Shown here one piece after another: positions 39,601 through 45,849 of a DNA stretch of 64,000 bases. The notes beneath the pieces are model-generated. The model was given only the letters and a program-made list of their open reading frames with translations. It had not been told where the DNA came from and searched no databases. The stretch spans positions 254,636,484 through 254,700,483 of the forward strand of contig CP136064.1 of the NCBI GenBank assembly GCA_032622095.1, written 5' to 3'. The number at the start of each line of letters is the position of its first letter. Within the stretch, counting starts at the first letter, position 1. The position numbers and the translations under genes are program-made. This DNA comes from Siphonodentalium dalli (taxonomy: Eukaryota > Mollusca > Scaphopoda > Gadilida > Siphonodentaliidae).

Positions 39601-42600
39601 CGGTGTAGTACTCCTCTTCCTTCTCAAATCGCTTGTCGGATCTGAAATGAGAAGCAGAGCAACACATTTTAGCATCAACAACAACAACAACAACAAAATC
39701 CAGCTCCGATATCTTTGAATTATCTTAATCCATGGCTGAGAGTGAATGTGACCTGAATCCGTCACCAGGTCACAAATACCCACCGCGCCTCTAATATATC
39801 GCATCTGGAGAGATTTCGATTTGTTCCAGCTAATTACACATGGACTGTTTAACACGTGTAATGAATGCAACCGAGTACACGCCAACATATATCAAACGAG
39901 CCCCAAAAGTCTGGCGTTGATCGGACAAACTTAAGGTAACCAACCTAACGGAGAGAACGAGTTTACGATGATAGAGGCTGGATGACCCCTCAACCGCGCG
40001 GTCCCATTAAAAACGTCCCAGGAAATTTGCCCGACATGAGGAGCTGCAGTCGCACCCGCATACAACAATGTTCTTCCCATCACCAGCCTCGATGATCACG
40101 CTTGACCTTTATGCATCAGTATCCATATATCAACTAAGTCAGGGACTCATCGATCGGAAAGTGACGCGTCTGGCTGTCTGTTGTATCAACTATTCTTTAT
40201 ACCCGGAAGCTATATTATAAGTGTTTGATAAAAGCAAGCCAACAACGGTCAATTTCGGCACCAGCTGCTGGTTAAACTTCGGACGAAACAGTTACTGGGT
40301 ATAATGGTTTTGGCTGGGCGCAAATCGAGCATCCGACTTAAGTTGGAGTTAATTGTTCATTGCTCGGCATATTACTGGACATTACCCACATGACCGGATT
40401 GTGTAGATAGAACATATTCACGATACCTTCAAAGGTAGAATATGATGTGATTATATTGGTAAATTTATAACTCAGCCTATTCATCTATGTGAGTAGATGA
40501 AAAATATGTTGCGCAATCAAGCTGAAACAGACACAATAAAAACAAATTGCGCGCAAAAAAATATCAATGACAATTTTGGGACCCACCCCCACAATATTCA
40601 CTATTTTTCCATTTTATATCAACTTATAGGAGTAATTATAACAATACTGAATGTATTAGTGCTTCTCATATTGCAACAAGCCACAACATATAAACAAATA
40701 TGTTTAAAACAGTTGAAAATATGTTAATGAAAAAAAAAAGTGGTCAAAAACTGTTTCCGGCCTCGGGTACCCACCCCCCCCCCCCCACCTCATGTCTCGT
40801 AAAAGAAATTCGCCCCCACTCCTGCTTTGACGACATGCTCCAGAAAAGAAGCACTCAGGTTAATGTACATAATTCGGGCCATAATGCCATAATGAGCCAC
40901 GGTGCCACACCGATTTCAGTGTCGCACAGGGGTCAAACTAAGCCCACTGCTTGTGATCACCAGGTCAAGGTTCATGACGGGAGATGCGCTGGAGCACCAT
41001 TAAAGAGCATGTGCCACTGTATTATCTTATATATGCGAGTCTCATTATGGGAGTCTCGCATATATACGAGAATGCTTTTGGACAGGGTTTTCGCAAAATT
41101 TATGGAAGCTCCAGAAATTGAAGAGTTAATAATGACAAAGACGAGTGCGTTTTTGTTATTTCCAAGTTGCCAGGCTGACGTGATCAATGTGACACGGTCA
41201 TTCGGTGCATATTTGGTGTGAGTCCATTTTCAGTCTATTGCTATGCTTTAATCTCTAAGCCATGAATTCACATGTTACTGGCGAGATGTGCAATATTTAC
41301 AAAGTGCTTAGTGTGAAAAATATACATATACATAAAAGAAGACAGAAAATGGAGAAGAAGAAGCAGAAAAAGAAGAAGTAGAAGAAAAGAAGAAGAAGAA
41401 GAAGAAGAAGGTAAGAAAAATAAGATAGAATGAGATAGAAGAAGATTGGTAGATAGATATGGCGGTAGTCTCTCTGTTATCCATCGTCAGTCATCATTAT
41501 CGTCATTTTTATATTCATCTAATACATTCTATCAGTATACCTTTCGAGGATGTCTTATAGCAATACTATTAATACTACTAATAACTACAACAACGGTAGC
41601 AGCAATTCGGCTTGATATTTCAATAACATTAATAAAATGGATTCTGCTATAAATTTCTATTTCTGTATTTGAACGCTAATTTCAGTTTAAGGGTTAATTT
41701 TCTCAAGTCAACGCGACCAGACTTTGTCAGTAGCTCGTAAAACCTTTTCTTAGTTGGTGGATTCCAATAGTGTTCGGATATGTATTTCACCCGCAGGTGC
41801 CTCAAGTTGGCGCACTTCATAATAAAATGGTGTTCGTCACCCAGTTCATTTTTGCACAAGCTACATAAATCTCTTTTTGATCGTAGCTTACCCCATCTGC
41901 TTGTTTCTACTTCCAATCTATGATTGCATGTACGTATTGTTATTAAATATTTTCTCAGACTGAAGGGGAAATCGGTAATATAATTTTCTAAGCGGAGGGT
42001 TGACTACAGTTCTTTGTAAAACGTGATGACGATTTTATATCTAACCACCATTGCTGAGTAAACTGGTTTTGGATATGTCTTTTTTCTGGCTATCTATTAA
42101 CTGTGCCTGGTTCGACCACGCCACGCCAAAACCAGCTGAATGTATTATTGTTTTAGTAACATTAATATGTCTAAAAAAATTACCGCCGTGTTCCATAAGA
42201 CGAAACAAGATATCATATAGTTTCTTGGCCAGGACGGACCCCTCTCCTGCCAATGGGTTTCTGCCCATTTCCCCATACATCATGTAATTCGGAGTGCTGG
42301 TCTGCATGTGCATCAATATTTTGCAGAATTTTAAATGTACGCGCTCAATTTCTTTCATATTTTCGAACCCCCATATTTCGCAGCCATATAACAAAATTGG
42401 AACTACAGTCGAGTCGACCAATTTAAGAGCGACCTCGACTGATAAGTCTAATTTCCTGACTTTACTCAGTAAGCCAAACATGGCTTTACAAGCGGTGTCT
42501 TTAATAATTTTGACCAACCTGTAAATAGGTCATCGAATCCGATCGCTTCCTTTATCTCCTGGACGACATAGGTGTTTGTCGATGACTCATCGTCCTTGGT

Positions 42601-45437
42601 GATGGAGTATTCGACCTCGTCTTTTATAAATGTCCCGAGCTGAAATAAAGTATGCGTTTGAACGAGAGACTCGATATTCCAATGTGCTTAGTCATTGCGG
42701 TCGCAGATATGGGGAACGTGGCAACAAGGGGGTTGGATCTTCTGACGTCGACGTATGCCTGAGCTGTAAATTTCAAATTTCCAGTGACAAGCATGGGGTT
42801 ATAAACTGTGGACGGAGGTGAAGCAATCTATCCCTGTCGTCAGTCCCTGTGTGCAAAAGATGGGTATCAGGGTATATATGAGTGTCGAAGACACCAGCTG
42901 TTGTGCTACATGTTGGCACCGATGGTTGATTAGACGTGTATATCAGTCACAATTCAGTCCTAAGTGTCGAGATATTTATACACGAGATGTAATAGATCAT
43001 GGGGCTGGTAGGGAGAATATTTGTGTTTTCGTCGCATTTGCGTGACCTGTTTACCTCTGGTGACGTCATCAATGACAAAAATGCTAAATTTTGAACCAGT
43101 AGGTACATTAGAACCCAAAATATTAGCTGTTAGCATATGTTTTCCTGAACAATACACATTATGGTACATGCATATGCCAAAGAAGTTAAGTGCGGATGTG
43201 GGTCCTAACAGTTCATGGACTATAATTGGGCGGGAAAGTAAAATTAAAATGTCATGCACTCCTAACCAATACAGGTTGAAATTATTCTGGTATTTATATT
43301 TTCAAGCCAGTATTTAGTTAGGAATTTGTTGTTTTATGTCGGATACTTGCCTACACTTGCGATCGAACTTGGAAATCGGGTTCGGGAGGGTGCAGTCAAA
43401 AATGATAAATGAGACACCATACTGGGGACACAGTAGCCACGTTCCTGCCACACATAATAATAAATAATAAATTATTATACTTTAAATTTACAGTTGTACA
43501 AGTTATACCAAATTAAAAGAACCCTCCATTTATATGTATGAGAATTTTGAACAAACTGCATGTTTTATGATTTGCACTTTCTCACTATATTGGCAGAAAA
43601 GATGACATATTGTGCTTGACTGCCAGACTGTCTCTCATCTACATATAGTTAATACGGACATTAAAAAAGCTAGTTCTCTTATAATAGTATATTTAAACGT
43701 GATGAACAAAAGCAATGTATCATGACTAACGACGTTGTTTAATTGCGCATGGCAACCATCTGTATCGTCACGAAGTTTATCGTGGTTACGCTCTAACTGA
43801 TTATTACTGATCTACTGATCTGCTACTCTAGCCGAACCGAATTCACATGCTCATCATGGCAACATATTGTGACCAGGTGAGCTATAAACCTAGCGGTCTA
43901 AGGGCAAAACTTATACGAATAGCTTCATTGAAATACATGTGTGCCAGCTGGTTGTTTACATATATGCGTGTACATATACTCACGATCTCCTCATCCGGTT
44001 GGTCTGCGTCATCTGACGTCACGATTGTGATGGCGGCTCCATTGACCACATCCTGGTATGCTCGAATAGATTCCTTGGTACAAAGACAACACAGTTAAGG
44101 CGAGTCATAATATCCATGGAGACAAAACAGTTAAGTCGAGTCATAATCTCCATGGAGACAAAACAGTTAAGTCGAGTTATAATCTCCATGGAGACAAAAC
44201 AGTTAAGTCGAGTCATAATCTCCATGGAGACAAAACAGTTAAGCTGAGTCATAATCTCGATAGAGCAAAATTGAAAAATAGCAACGAGTGTATGTTGTCT
44301 ACTGCGTCTACATACATAGTTTAATTAGTTTATCAGCGCTTGCCGTTATGATATAACTAGCTGAAACAGGCTCGTTTGTGCGGTTCGTGCGCATTTTGAT
44401 ATTTTAAACATTTTGAATTAAAGCCACATGGCAGTTTGCGCTCCAAAATGATCCAAAACACACATAATATTATTCCCTTTTGAATTTTCCCCAGTATCGA
44501 AATATGTCGATAAATATCTGAACTACATTTCGACGAGAATCATGTAAGCCAAACAAACGCACTGCAGTAATGAAAAATACAACTGTGAATACCTTGTTTC
44601 GGCCCCAAACAAAAAACAACCATCTGCACGACATGGGACAGAAAGGAGCGTCCCGTGATGGTATATTCCTGCTATAGTAGCAATAAAGAACGTTTATCTT
44701 ACTTCTGGCGAAACGTTGAAAACGGCTGGAAAATGTCTGTGACTTTTGCAAGTGTTTCTCAAAGCATGTGAAGCCGGTATATCAATAGTTCGTGTATTTA
44801 TCGACCTATCGTATTCGTCGTTCCGAATTGCGAAGAACAATATTTGGAGGTTAGAATGAGACATGTCCGTTTAAAAAAAATATTTGTTTAATTCTGTTTT
44901 CTTAATTTAAATTTGTTATATAAAAAACAATATTGAATGTTTGTTGTGAAGAAAATCTTTTTATTTTTGTTTAGATTAGAACTCTTTCTATATTTAACAT
45001 TTAACAACAAAACAACGAAAAAAATAAGTGTTTTTAAAAATAAAAATAAAAATAAAAAACTAACGCCTTTATAACATCCACCGGGGTACCCGGAGCCAAC
45101 ACACCAAAGTATATGAGGTATCGTATCCAATATACTCCAAACGCGAACCTTCCACAAAACTCCAGTAGATGTTCCCATTAGCTTCCAAATCCGTCAGACG
45201 AATACTGGGATTAAGCTATCCATGTGTTGCTTACCCGCGTGCGCAGTCCTGCGTCTTCAATCGTACCATTGCTGTTGATTATCCCAATCGGCACATTTCC
45301 AATGATGTGTTCATTCAGAGTTAAATGCAGTTGAACGTTGCCCTTACCGAAGGTGAAGCTGACGTTTCCCTCGTGGTGGTCGACATGTGTCGAACGCTTC
45401 ACCCTCGAAGGTAGGGTGATTTCAAGGGAAACATTTT
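7634..45437 (-). CDS. M12B (reprolysin/adamalysin-like) zinc metalloprotease gene, partial, nine visible exons
   Basis: Secreted or membrane zinc endopeptidase of the metzincin clan, predicted from joined exons 45235-45437, 43984-44073, 42519-42639, 39551-39641, 37783-37876, 26952-27023, 15045-15193, 13827-13876 and 7634-7742 (979 nt, about 325 codons, all minus strand). Every internal border is GT-AG and all eight junctions agree in phase (0,0,1,2,0,0,2,1), with no stop. Order: prodomain (exons 1-3), furin-type RRKR/S then the start of the catalytic domain (exon 4), catalytic core (exons 5-8), zinc helix HELGH (exon 9). Family knowledge: M12B enzymes need HExxHxxGxxHD plus a Met-turn; only HExxH is visible because the window holds no convincing next exon. 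The signal-peptide exon and everything after HELGH (third His, any disintegrin, Cys-rich or TSP domains) are missing. Introns run from 1.2 to 11.8 kb and are filled with transposons. Whether it is an ADAM, ADAMTS-like or short invertebrate metalloprotease cannot be decided here. Confidence 0.9.
7771..8693. repeat. Duplicated block, copy 1 (segments A+B)
   Basis: 7771-8079 is repeated without visible change at 8692-9000, and 8078-8693 is repeated at 10588-11203 with about six differences. Copy 1 lacks the 1.59-kb segment 9001-10587 found in copy 2; the joint is at a TA shared by both sides. Confidence 0.93.
8903..9265 (+). mobile_element. MITE family 1, copy
   Basis: Contains an inverted pair (CCTCATTATGAGTCGATAAT ... 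CACATTATCGACACAAAATG) about 9111-9178. Related copies are at 13133-13486 (+), 38048-38190 (-) and 45595-45830 (-); 7982-8079 is a truncated copy. All share AATAGGT.C.TAACATAATGTG and GCGCGGGCCA-like blocks. Confidence 0.8.
9693..10587 (+). mobile_element. CR1/jockey-like LINE 3' remnant (RT C-terminus)
   Basis: 9706-9978 reads HLGLTFNRQGKWTDHIEYIE ... YIRPVLEYASSVWDNC, the typical distal part of a non-LTR reverse transcriptase. After a stop and frameshifts, 10236-10577 gives the C-terminal tail (YTRASQIYHGRLRLECSNLN). The CxCG zinc-knuckle region is damaged (CIRG). 5' truncated and dead. It belongs to the same clade as the fragment at 24.6 kb. Confidence 0.9.
11204..13114. other. Intron 8 sequence, no gene seen
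   Basis: Lies inside the metalloprotease intron between exons 8 and 9. Apart from a long TA microsatellite it shows no recognised element. A plus-strand open frame at 12332-12583 (83 aa, Arg-rich) has no recognisable motif. Confidence 0.5.
11893..11983. repeat. (TA)n microsatellite
   Basis: About 90 bp of AT dinucleotide with one GC interruption near 11916. Open frames across it (Tyr-Ile repeats) are artefacts. Confidence 0.98.
13133..13486 (+). mobile_element. MITE family 1, copy
   Basis: About 80 % like 8903-9265 throughout, including the palindromic core (CCTCATTGTGAGTCGATAAT ... CACATTATCGACTCAAAATG) and the AACAGGCTGT end. Confidence 0.82.
13827..13876 (-). CDS. Metalloprotease exon 8 (micro-exon): catalytic domain
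   Basis: 50 nt: one base, 16 codons, one base. The acceptor is TTTAATTTATTTTCAG and the donor GTAG/GTGAGT. The peptide (K)YDLSDDLIIVVDKSVV(G) bridges HAMLFT-K-YDL and G-KSRDIGTTC. Both phases fit the neighbours exactly, which is the main support for so short an exon. In relatives this stretch usually reads like YDL...GLAYVG, so the sequence here is divergent. Confidence 0.85.
14009..14353. mobile_element. Palindromic MITE family 2 with internal tandem repeats
   Basis: Ends are inverted: TGTGCCAATGCATTCTCTTA at 14009 and its complement ending TTTGGCACA at 14351. A second inverted copy near 14045-14083 forms a tight hairpin with the left end. The centre (14090-14300) is a degenerate ~35-45-bp AT-rich tandem array around AAAGAATGTAAGAA. 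Other family members: 41010-41087 and 60024-60167. Confidence 0.88.
15045..15193 (-). CDS. Metalloprotease exon 7: catalytic domain
   Basis: 149 nt, 49 codons plus AA. The acceptor is CTTGTCCATTCAG and the donor GTGAGT. The peptide starts DPLNSKWTVDNSVAG and ends ALNDFGNWIQYHEKIHNDHA plus MLFT. ALxxFxxW...DHAMLFT is a hallmark of M12B domains shortly before the active site. AA plus A of exon 8 gives Lys. An L2-like LINE remnant begins about 250 bp upstream on the other strand. Confidence 0.92.
15241..15440 (+). repeat. Dispersed repeat related to 18400-18775
   Basis: Both regions share a run of blocks in the same order: AACTCAT, AACCAA.A.GGTTGT, TTAT.TATGTATCGTCTTG-like, then GGAGAGC/GGAGAACC and ATGGGTCG.A.AAGG. 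Moderately diverged. Confidence 0.55.
15447..15990 (+). mobile_element. L2/CR1-like LINE 3' remnant
   Basis: 15447-15627 encodes LDYCNALFVGSSQEQLTRRQ..., then LRNLHWLQV; a frameshift leads to KENRLLAVPVGSYKK, and further frames give FTHAAPSVWNS and FKQRLKTH. This is the classic order at the end of an L2-type reverse transcriptase. 5' truncated and frameshifted. Confidence 0.9.
16050..17604. other. Intron 6 sequence, no element recognised
   Basis: AT-rich with a short poly-C run near 16919-16932. No exon motif or transposon protein seen. Confidence 0.45.
17605..17893 (+). mobile_element. Foldback MITE family 3, copy
   Basis: Nearly the exact reverse complement of 62671-62958. Contains a hairpin of about 50-nt arms (TTTATACGTAATTTATCAAC ... 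GTTGATAAATTCCGTATAAA) with a TAAA-size loop near 17818, preceded by a CRE-like TGACGTCA at 17639. Confidence 0.9.
17894..19354. other. Intronic sequence with a short tandem repeat
   Basis: No gene. A 56-60-bp motif ending TGAATTGGATTCATATCAAT is present twice (18962-19016 and 19019-19072). 18400-18775 resembles 15241-15440. Confidence 0.5.
19355..24120. repeat. Long inverted repeat (arms ~1.4-1.6 kb) with minisatellite core
   Basis: The left arm (about 19355-21000) matches the reverse complement of the right arm (about 22735-24120) over its length, e.g. CAAGATGGCGTCCAAGATGG near 19849 and its complement near 23860, and the TGTGGCTA.TCTGGTCCATT block at 20960 and 22760. The arms differ by roughly 10 %. 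The core 21010-22620 is a 42-45-bp minisatellite. Likely a foldback transposon; no transposase seen. Confidence 0.88.
21010..22620. repeat. 42-45-bp degenerate minisatellite
   Basis: Unit approximately GTGTATATGTATACATGGAG followed by TGACTGTATGGTCATGGGTGAG, about 36-38 diverged copies. Long open frames on both strands here are by-products of the repeat. Confidence 0.92.
24141..26931. mobile_element. GC-rich TIR element with nested inverted repeats
   Basis: Ends are inverted over about 48 bp: CCCCTGTCACATTCAGGCCG at 24147 and its complement ending GTGTGACAGGGG at 26927. Subterminal regions 24160-24570 and 26270-26570 are also inverted copies, each holding a GCGCTTGTTTT.TGCATGCA palindrome. 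A second inverted pair (CTGTGACACTCCGCTGCGA at 25603; complement ending at 26590) is nested inside, as are inverted blocks 26185-26330 and 26730-26830. No transposase found. A LINE fragment sits in the left half. Confidence 0.82.
24620..25457 (+). mobile_element. CR1/jockey-like LINE 3' end
   Basis: Frame 24588-25040 reads RFKYCYTRKAQVIHTRLRNY, CSDLN, then the zinc-knuckle CVCG...YHYIFQCRRYRPHR and a tail to the stop at 25038. This is the conserved C-terminus of CR1/jockey-type RT proteins, intact over this part. The following 3' UTR carries a conserved-looking hairpin (GGAGAACGACA ... TGTCGTTCTCC, 25307-25350) and ends with GGATAAATAAAC. Confidence 0.88.
26952..27023 (-). CDS. Metalloprotease exon 6: catalytic domain
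   Basis: 72 nt, 24 codons, phase 0/0. The acceptor is CGTATATTCCAG and the donor ACG/GTATTG. The peptide VDLRYRGITTLSIGVTPVQF plus IIAT matches the expected NG-VDxxY...I.V.xxxxxI strand after exon 5 and precedes DPLNSKWT of exon 7. It was recognised from the phase and motif requirement, not from length. The right end of a GC-rich TIR element (26930) is only about 20 bp beyond its donor. Confidence 0.85.
27149..27268. mobile_element. Perfect hairpin element (family 4)
   Basis: Arms of about 50 nt (TTGTCACCCGCTCGAGAACG ... CGTTCTCGAGCGGGTGACAA) around a short centre (GAGCACAGCTC). Related hairpins at 28118-28195, 29339-29470 and 30470-30580. Confidence 0.92.
28450..30605. repeat. ~1.1-kb tandem duplication containing family-4 hairpins
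   Basis: 28500-29590 and 29634-30605 are collinear copies (offset 1112-1132 bp). Each contains the ACTGTTTTTATAAACCCCAC block, the TTATTTTCTAAATAGCGATG block and a GC-rich hairpin (CGAGACCTGGAATGTCACCC type). An inverted scrap of the AGCAAACACCACA motif lies at 27977-28008, possibly the other end of an older element. Open frames here are hairpin artefacts. Confidence 0.88.
30659..31042. repeat. Dispersed repeat related to 4075-4165
   Basis: Shares TTCCG..CTGTTGA.GTGCCGAA and GCCGAAATTG.CAACGACC blocks with 4075-4165 in the same orientation. The open frame at 30659-30949 has no known motif. Confidence 0.65.
31200..31510. repeat. Terminal fragment of the 19.4-24.1-kb inverted-repeat family
   Basis: Contains TAGCAGGACCCACCA and ATCAGTACCAC, as in the right end of the long inverted repeat (24070-24115), and a TTCGTTCAGAT.AG block seen at 19690. 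Confidence 0.65.
31511..32493. other. Repeat-like sequence without identified element
   Basis: A degenerate repeat of CTTCCTGTCGTCTGCTCG-type blocks occurs at 31605-31790, and a duplicated TTAGGTTC.AGACATTCAG at 32350-32404. No gene seen. Confidence 0.5.
32494..37730. mobile_element. Helitron-like array, at least six copies in both orientations
   Basis: The copies start TCTACTATATAATTTGAGAA and end with a hairpin (CGCCAGTGGCGG) then GGCTAACCTGCTAG, matching the Helitron pattern of 5'-TC and 3' hairpin-CTRR. Plus copies: 32494-33548 (3' end lost), 33550-33769, 33770-34627, a stub 34628-34662, and about 36713-37730. Minus copies: 34663-35643 and 35644-36712. At 33769/33770 and 34627/34628 CTAG is joined directly to TCTACTATA, head to tail. 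Each copy carries the ACTTCATAGAATC.AAAACGG and GGGTAAAAACC..CGG blocks. No Rep/helicase is present, so these are non-autonomous. Confidence 0.85.
33577..33612. repeat. (TA)n microsatellite in a Helitron-like copy
   Basis: About 36 bp of alternating TA. A similar tract lies at 36646-36690 in the opposite-strand copy. Confidence 0.95.
37783..37876 (-). CDS. Metalloprotease exon 5: catalytic domain
   Basis: 94 nt. The acceptor is TTTAATATTTTAG and the donor GGA/GTGAGT. One base completes Phe, then WKERSIGGTEAELHAHALDS and ILKYYVTVFNG follow. YYxxxxNG followed by VD (exon 6) is the conserved helix of reprolysin catalytic domains. It leaves in phase 0. A Helitron-like 3' end (CTAG at 37727-37730) lies about 50 bp downstream of the donor. 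Confidence 0.87.
38048..38190 (-). mobile_element. MITE family 1, partial copy
   Basis: Reverse-orientation match to 8903-9265: TTTTCACTGTGGCCCGCGCC, then TTATTTC.GAATCGA. Confidence 0.7.
38203..38373. repeat. 29-bp tandem repeat, six copies
   Basis: Unit AATAATTAGATTCAATGTGA followed by ACCTATGTG, starts at 38203, 38232, 38261, 38290, 38319 and 38348. The copies are identical, so the expansion is recent. It begins at the edge of a MITE copy. Confidence 0.98.
38535..39326 (+). mobile_element. Two tandem non-autonomous elements ending in microsatellite
   Basis: Copies 38535-38888 and 38889-39326 both start CTAGCT..TGTG.CCGACTTC, share GATCGCCTCCGTCTG, GAGCGAGG.CAAG and GGTCGAGCA.T.TTCGAGTCT, and end with (CATA)n, ACAGACA, GAAGT.CCAAAATATATA. 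The second has an internal duplication near 39018/39125. The architecture recalls microsatellite-terminated Helitron-like elements; class uncertain. Confidence 0.7.
39430..39585. repeat. Tandem copies of exon 4's 3' end and donor
   Basis: On the minus strand GTGCTAGACTACACTATATA... recurs four times with varying ends (GTATGT, GTATGC, GGTACAT, GGTACAT). Confidence 0.85.
39551..39641 (-). CDS. Metalloprotease exon 4: furin site and start of catalytic domain
   Basis: 91 nt. The acceptor is CTTCTCATTTCAG and the donor GTATGT. The peptide is (D)PTSDLRRKRSTTPTNIVEV followed by LAVLDYTIYK. RRKR/S is a consensus proprotein-convertase site, and VEVLAVLDYTIYK is the first catalytic strand (VEVLxVxDxxxY) of M12B enzymes. 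Cleavage here would free the mature enzyme. The last ~30 nt of the exon with its donor are repeated in imperfect copies down to about 39430; only the first donor keeps the phase needed by exon 5 (TT + C = Phe). Confidence 0.9.
39676..39697. repeat. (CAA)n microsatellite
   Basis: Seven AAC units just upstream of the exon 4 acceptor (intron 3). Confidence 0.95.
39700..41009. other. Intron 3 sequence, no gene seen
   Basis: Includes a poly-C tract near 40775-40790 and one relic unit of the 37-bp minisatellite in reverse orientation (40974-41008). The 173-codon frame 40700-41221 crosses these repeats and is not considered coding. Confidence 0.55.
41010..41087. mobile_element. Palindromic MITE family 2, short copy
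   Basis: GTGCCACTGTATTATCTTAT ... its near complement ending GGACAGG; hairpin loop around 41045. Same terminal inverted repeat as 14009 and 60024. Confidence 0.85.
41335..41450. repeat. GA-rich (GAA)n microsatellite
   Basis: Impure GAAGAA/GAAAA purine tract, densest at 41380-41410. Confidence 0.9.
41640..42517 (-). mobile_element. Non-LTR retrotransposon RT C-terminal remnant
   Basis: 42041-42517 (minus) reads KAMFGLLSKVRKLDLSVEVA, VVPILLYGCEIWGFEN and STPNYMMYGEMGRNPL, the distal RT region of a common invertebrate LINE family. 41647-41916 gives the tail with a zinc-knuckle-like CSLC...DEHHFIMKC. One frameshift lies near 42000. 5' truncated at the exon 3 donor; same orientation as the host gene. 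Confidence 0.9.
42519..42639 (-). CDS. Metalloprotease exon 3: end of prodomain
   Basis: 121 nt, 40 codons plus one base. The acceptor is CTTTATTTCAG. It begins LGTFIKDEVEYSITKDD, the usual 'GTF/..DEYxI' segment of the propeptide, and ends GFDDLFT plus G. That G joins AT of exon 4 to give Asp, so the phase is consistent. The proposed donor, CAG/GTTGGT, is poor after GT, and a LINE reverse-transcriptase reading frame starts at 42517, directly at this donor. The exon body is well supported; the exact 3' border is less certain. Confidence 0.8.
42640..43983. other. Intron 2 sequence, no element recognised
   Basis: A plus-strand open frame at 43021-43317 (about 98 codons) has no recognisable motif and no splice context that I can defend. 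Confidence 0.45.
43984..44073 (-). CDS. Metalloprotease exon 2: prodomain
   Basis: 90 nt, 30 codons, phase 0 at both ends. The peptide contains AYQDVVNGAAITIVTSDDAD; a YxDVxNGAAxT pattern is familiar from propeptides of invertebrate reprolysins (family knowledge, from memory). The donor is GTGAGT after GAGATC. The acceptor is ...TTTGTACCAAG, with its pyrimidine tract merging into a 36-bp minisatellite (44082-44265). Joined to exon 1 it reads GLRTR/ESIRAY, and to exon 3 DEEI/LGTF. Confidence 0.85.
44082..44265. repeat. 36-bp minisatellite next to the exon 2 acceptor
   Basis: About five copies of GGAGACAAAACAGTTAAGTC followed by GAGTCATAATCTCCAT, period 36. On the coding strand it places CTTAACTGTTTTGTCTCC-type pyrimidine tracts in series upstream of the acceptor. 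Confidence 0.95.
44380..44840 (+). repeat. Dispersed repeat family 5, copy 1
   Basis: Shares with 45850-46330 and 62410-62620: AAAGCCACATGGC.GTTTGC, CTCCAAAAT, then .GATAAAT.. and GGCATG/CGACATGG blocks. All copies are in plus orientation. Confidence 0.8.
45235..45437 (-). CDS. Metalloprotease exon 1 (first visible): prodomain
   Basis: 203 nt. The acceptor is a pyrimidine-rich tract ending TTTACAG; the donor is GTAAGC after an Arg codon. The exon enters with two bases of a split codon and leaves in phase 0, giving 67 full codons. The protein starts NVSLEITLPSRVKRS and continues with a beta-rich stretch (GNVQLHLTLNEHIIGNVP) typical of the reprolysin propeptide. RVKR is itself a furin-type motif, separate from the RRKR site further on. 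No Cys is present, so no cysteine switch is seen here. An upstream exon must exist because the entry phase is not 0 and there is no start codon in context; it was not found between 45.4 and 64 kb. Confidence 0.85.
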
Positions 45438-45594
45438 CTGTAAATAGAATAGGTACAAAACAATGGTACTTGTATCATGATTAGTTTCAGACAAAATGTT
45501 CGATCTTACATGTAGTTAGAAGTTATAATACCTTGAATTATGCAAGCTGACACAGACTTCACAAACTGAACTGCATGTGCAGCAATCTAAGCAA

Positions 45595-45830
45595 CCCGTT
45601 CTCGTGAAAATAATGCGGGTTTCCTCATATGGGTATTATGTGAAAACTAAAATATGCTCTGTATGGGCATAAACAATGAAAATAACATGAATAAACCAAC
45701 TCACGACGTTAAAATATGTGTTCACTGTGGGCCGCGGCATCCAACTGAATAACCTGTGTAAGTTCATTATGGGCTTATTTCAGAATCAATACGTCCAATA
45801 GGAACCTATGTACATATTAGGCTCGATAAG
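45595..45830 (-). mobile_element. MITE family 1, copy
   Basis: Reverse-orientation match: ATAAACCAACTCACGAC, GTTCACTGTGGGCCGCGGC and TTATGGGCTTATTTCAGAAT. Confidence 0.72.
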
Positions 45831-45849
45831 CATCTATTAGTACGATGAT

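Noticed and set aside
40700..41221. 173-codon plus-strand open frame.
   Set aside because: It crosses a poly-C run, a minisatellite relic and a MITE hairpin, and shows no domain.
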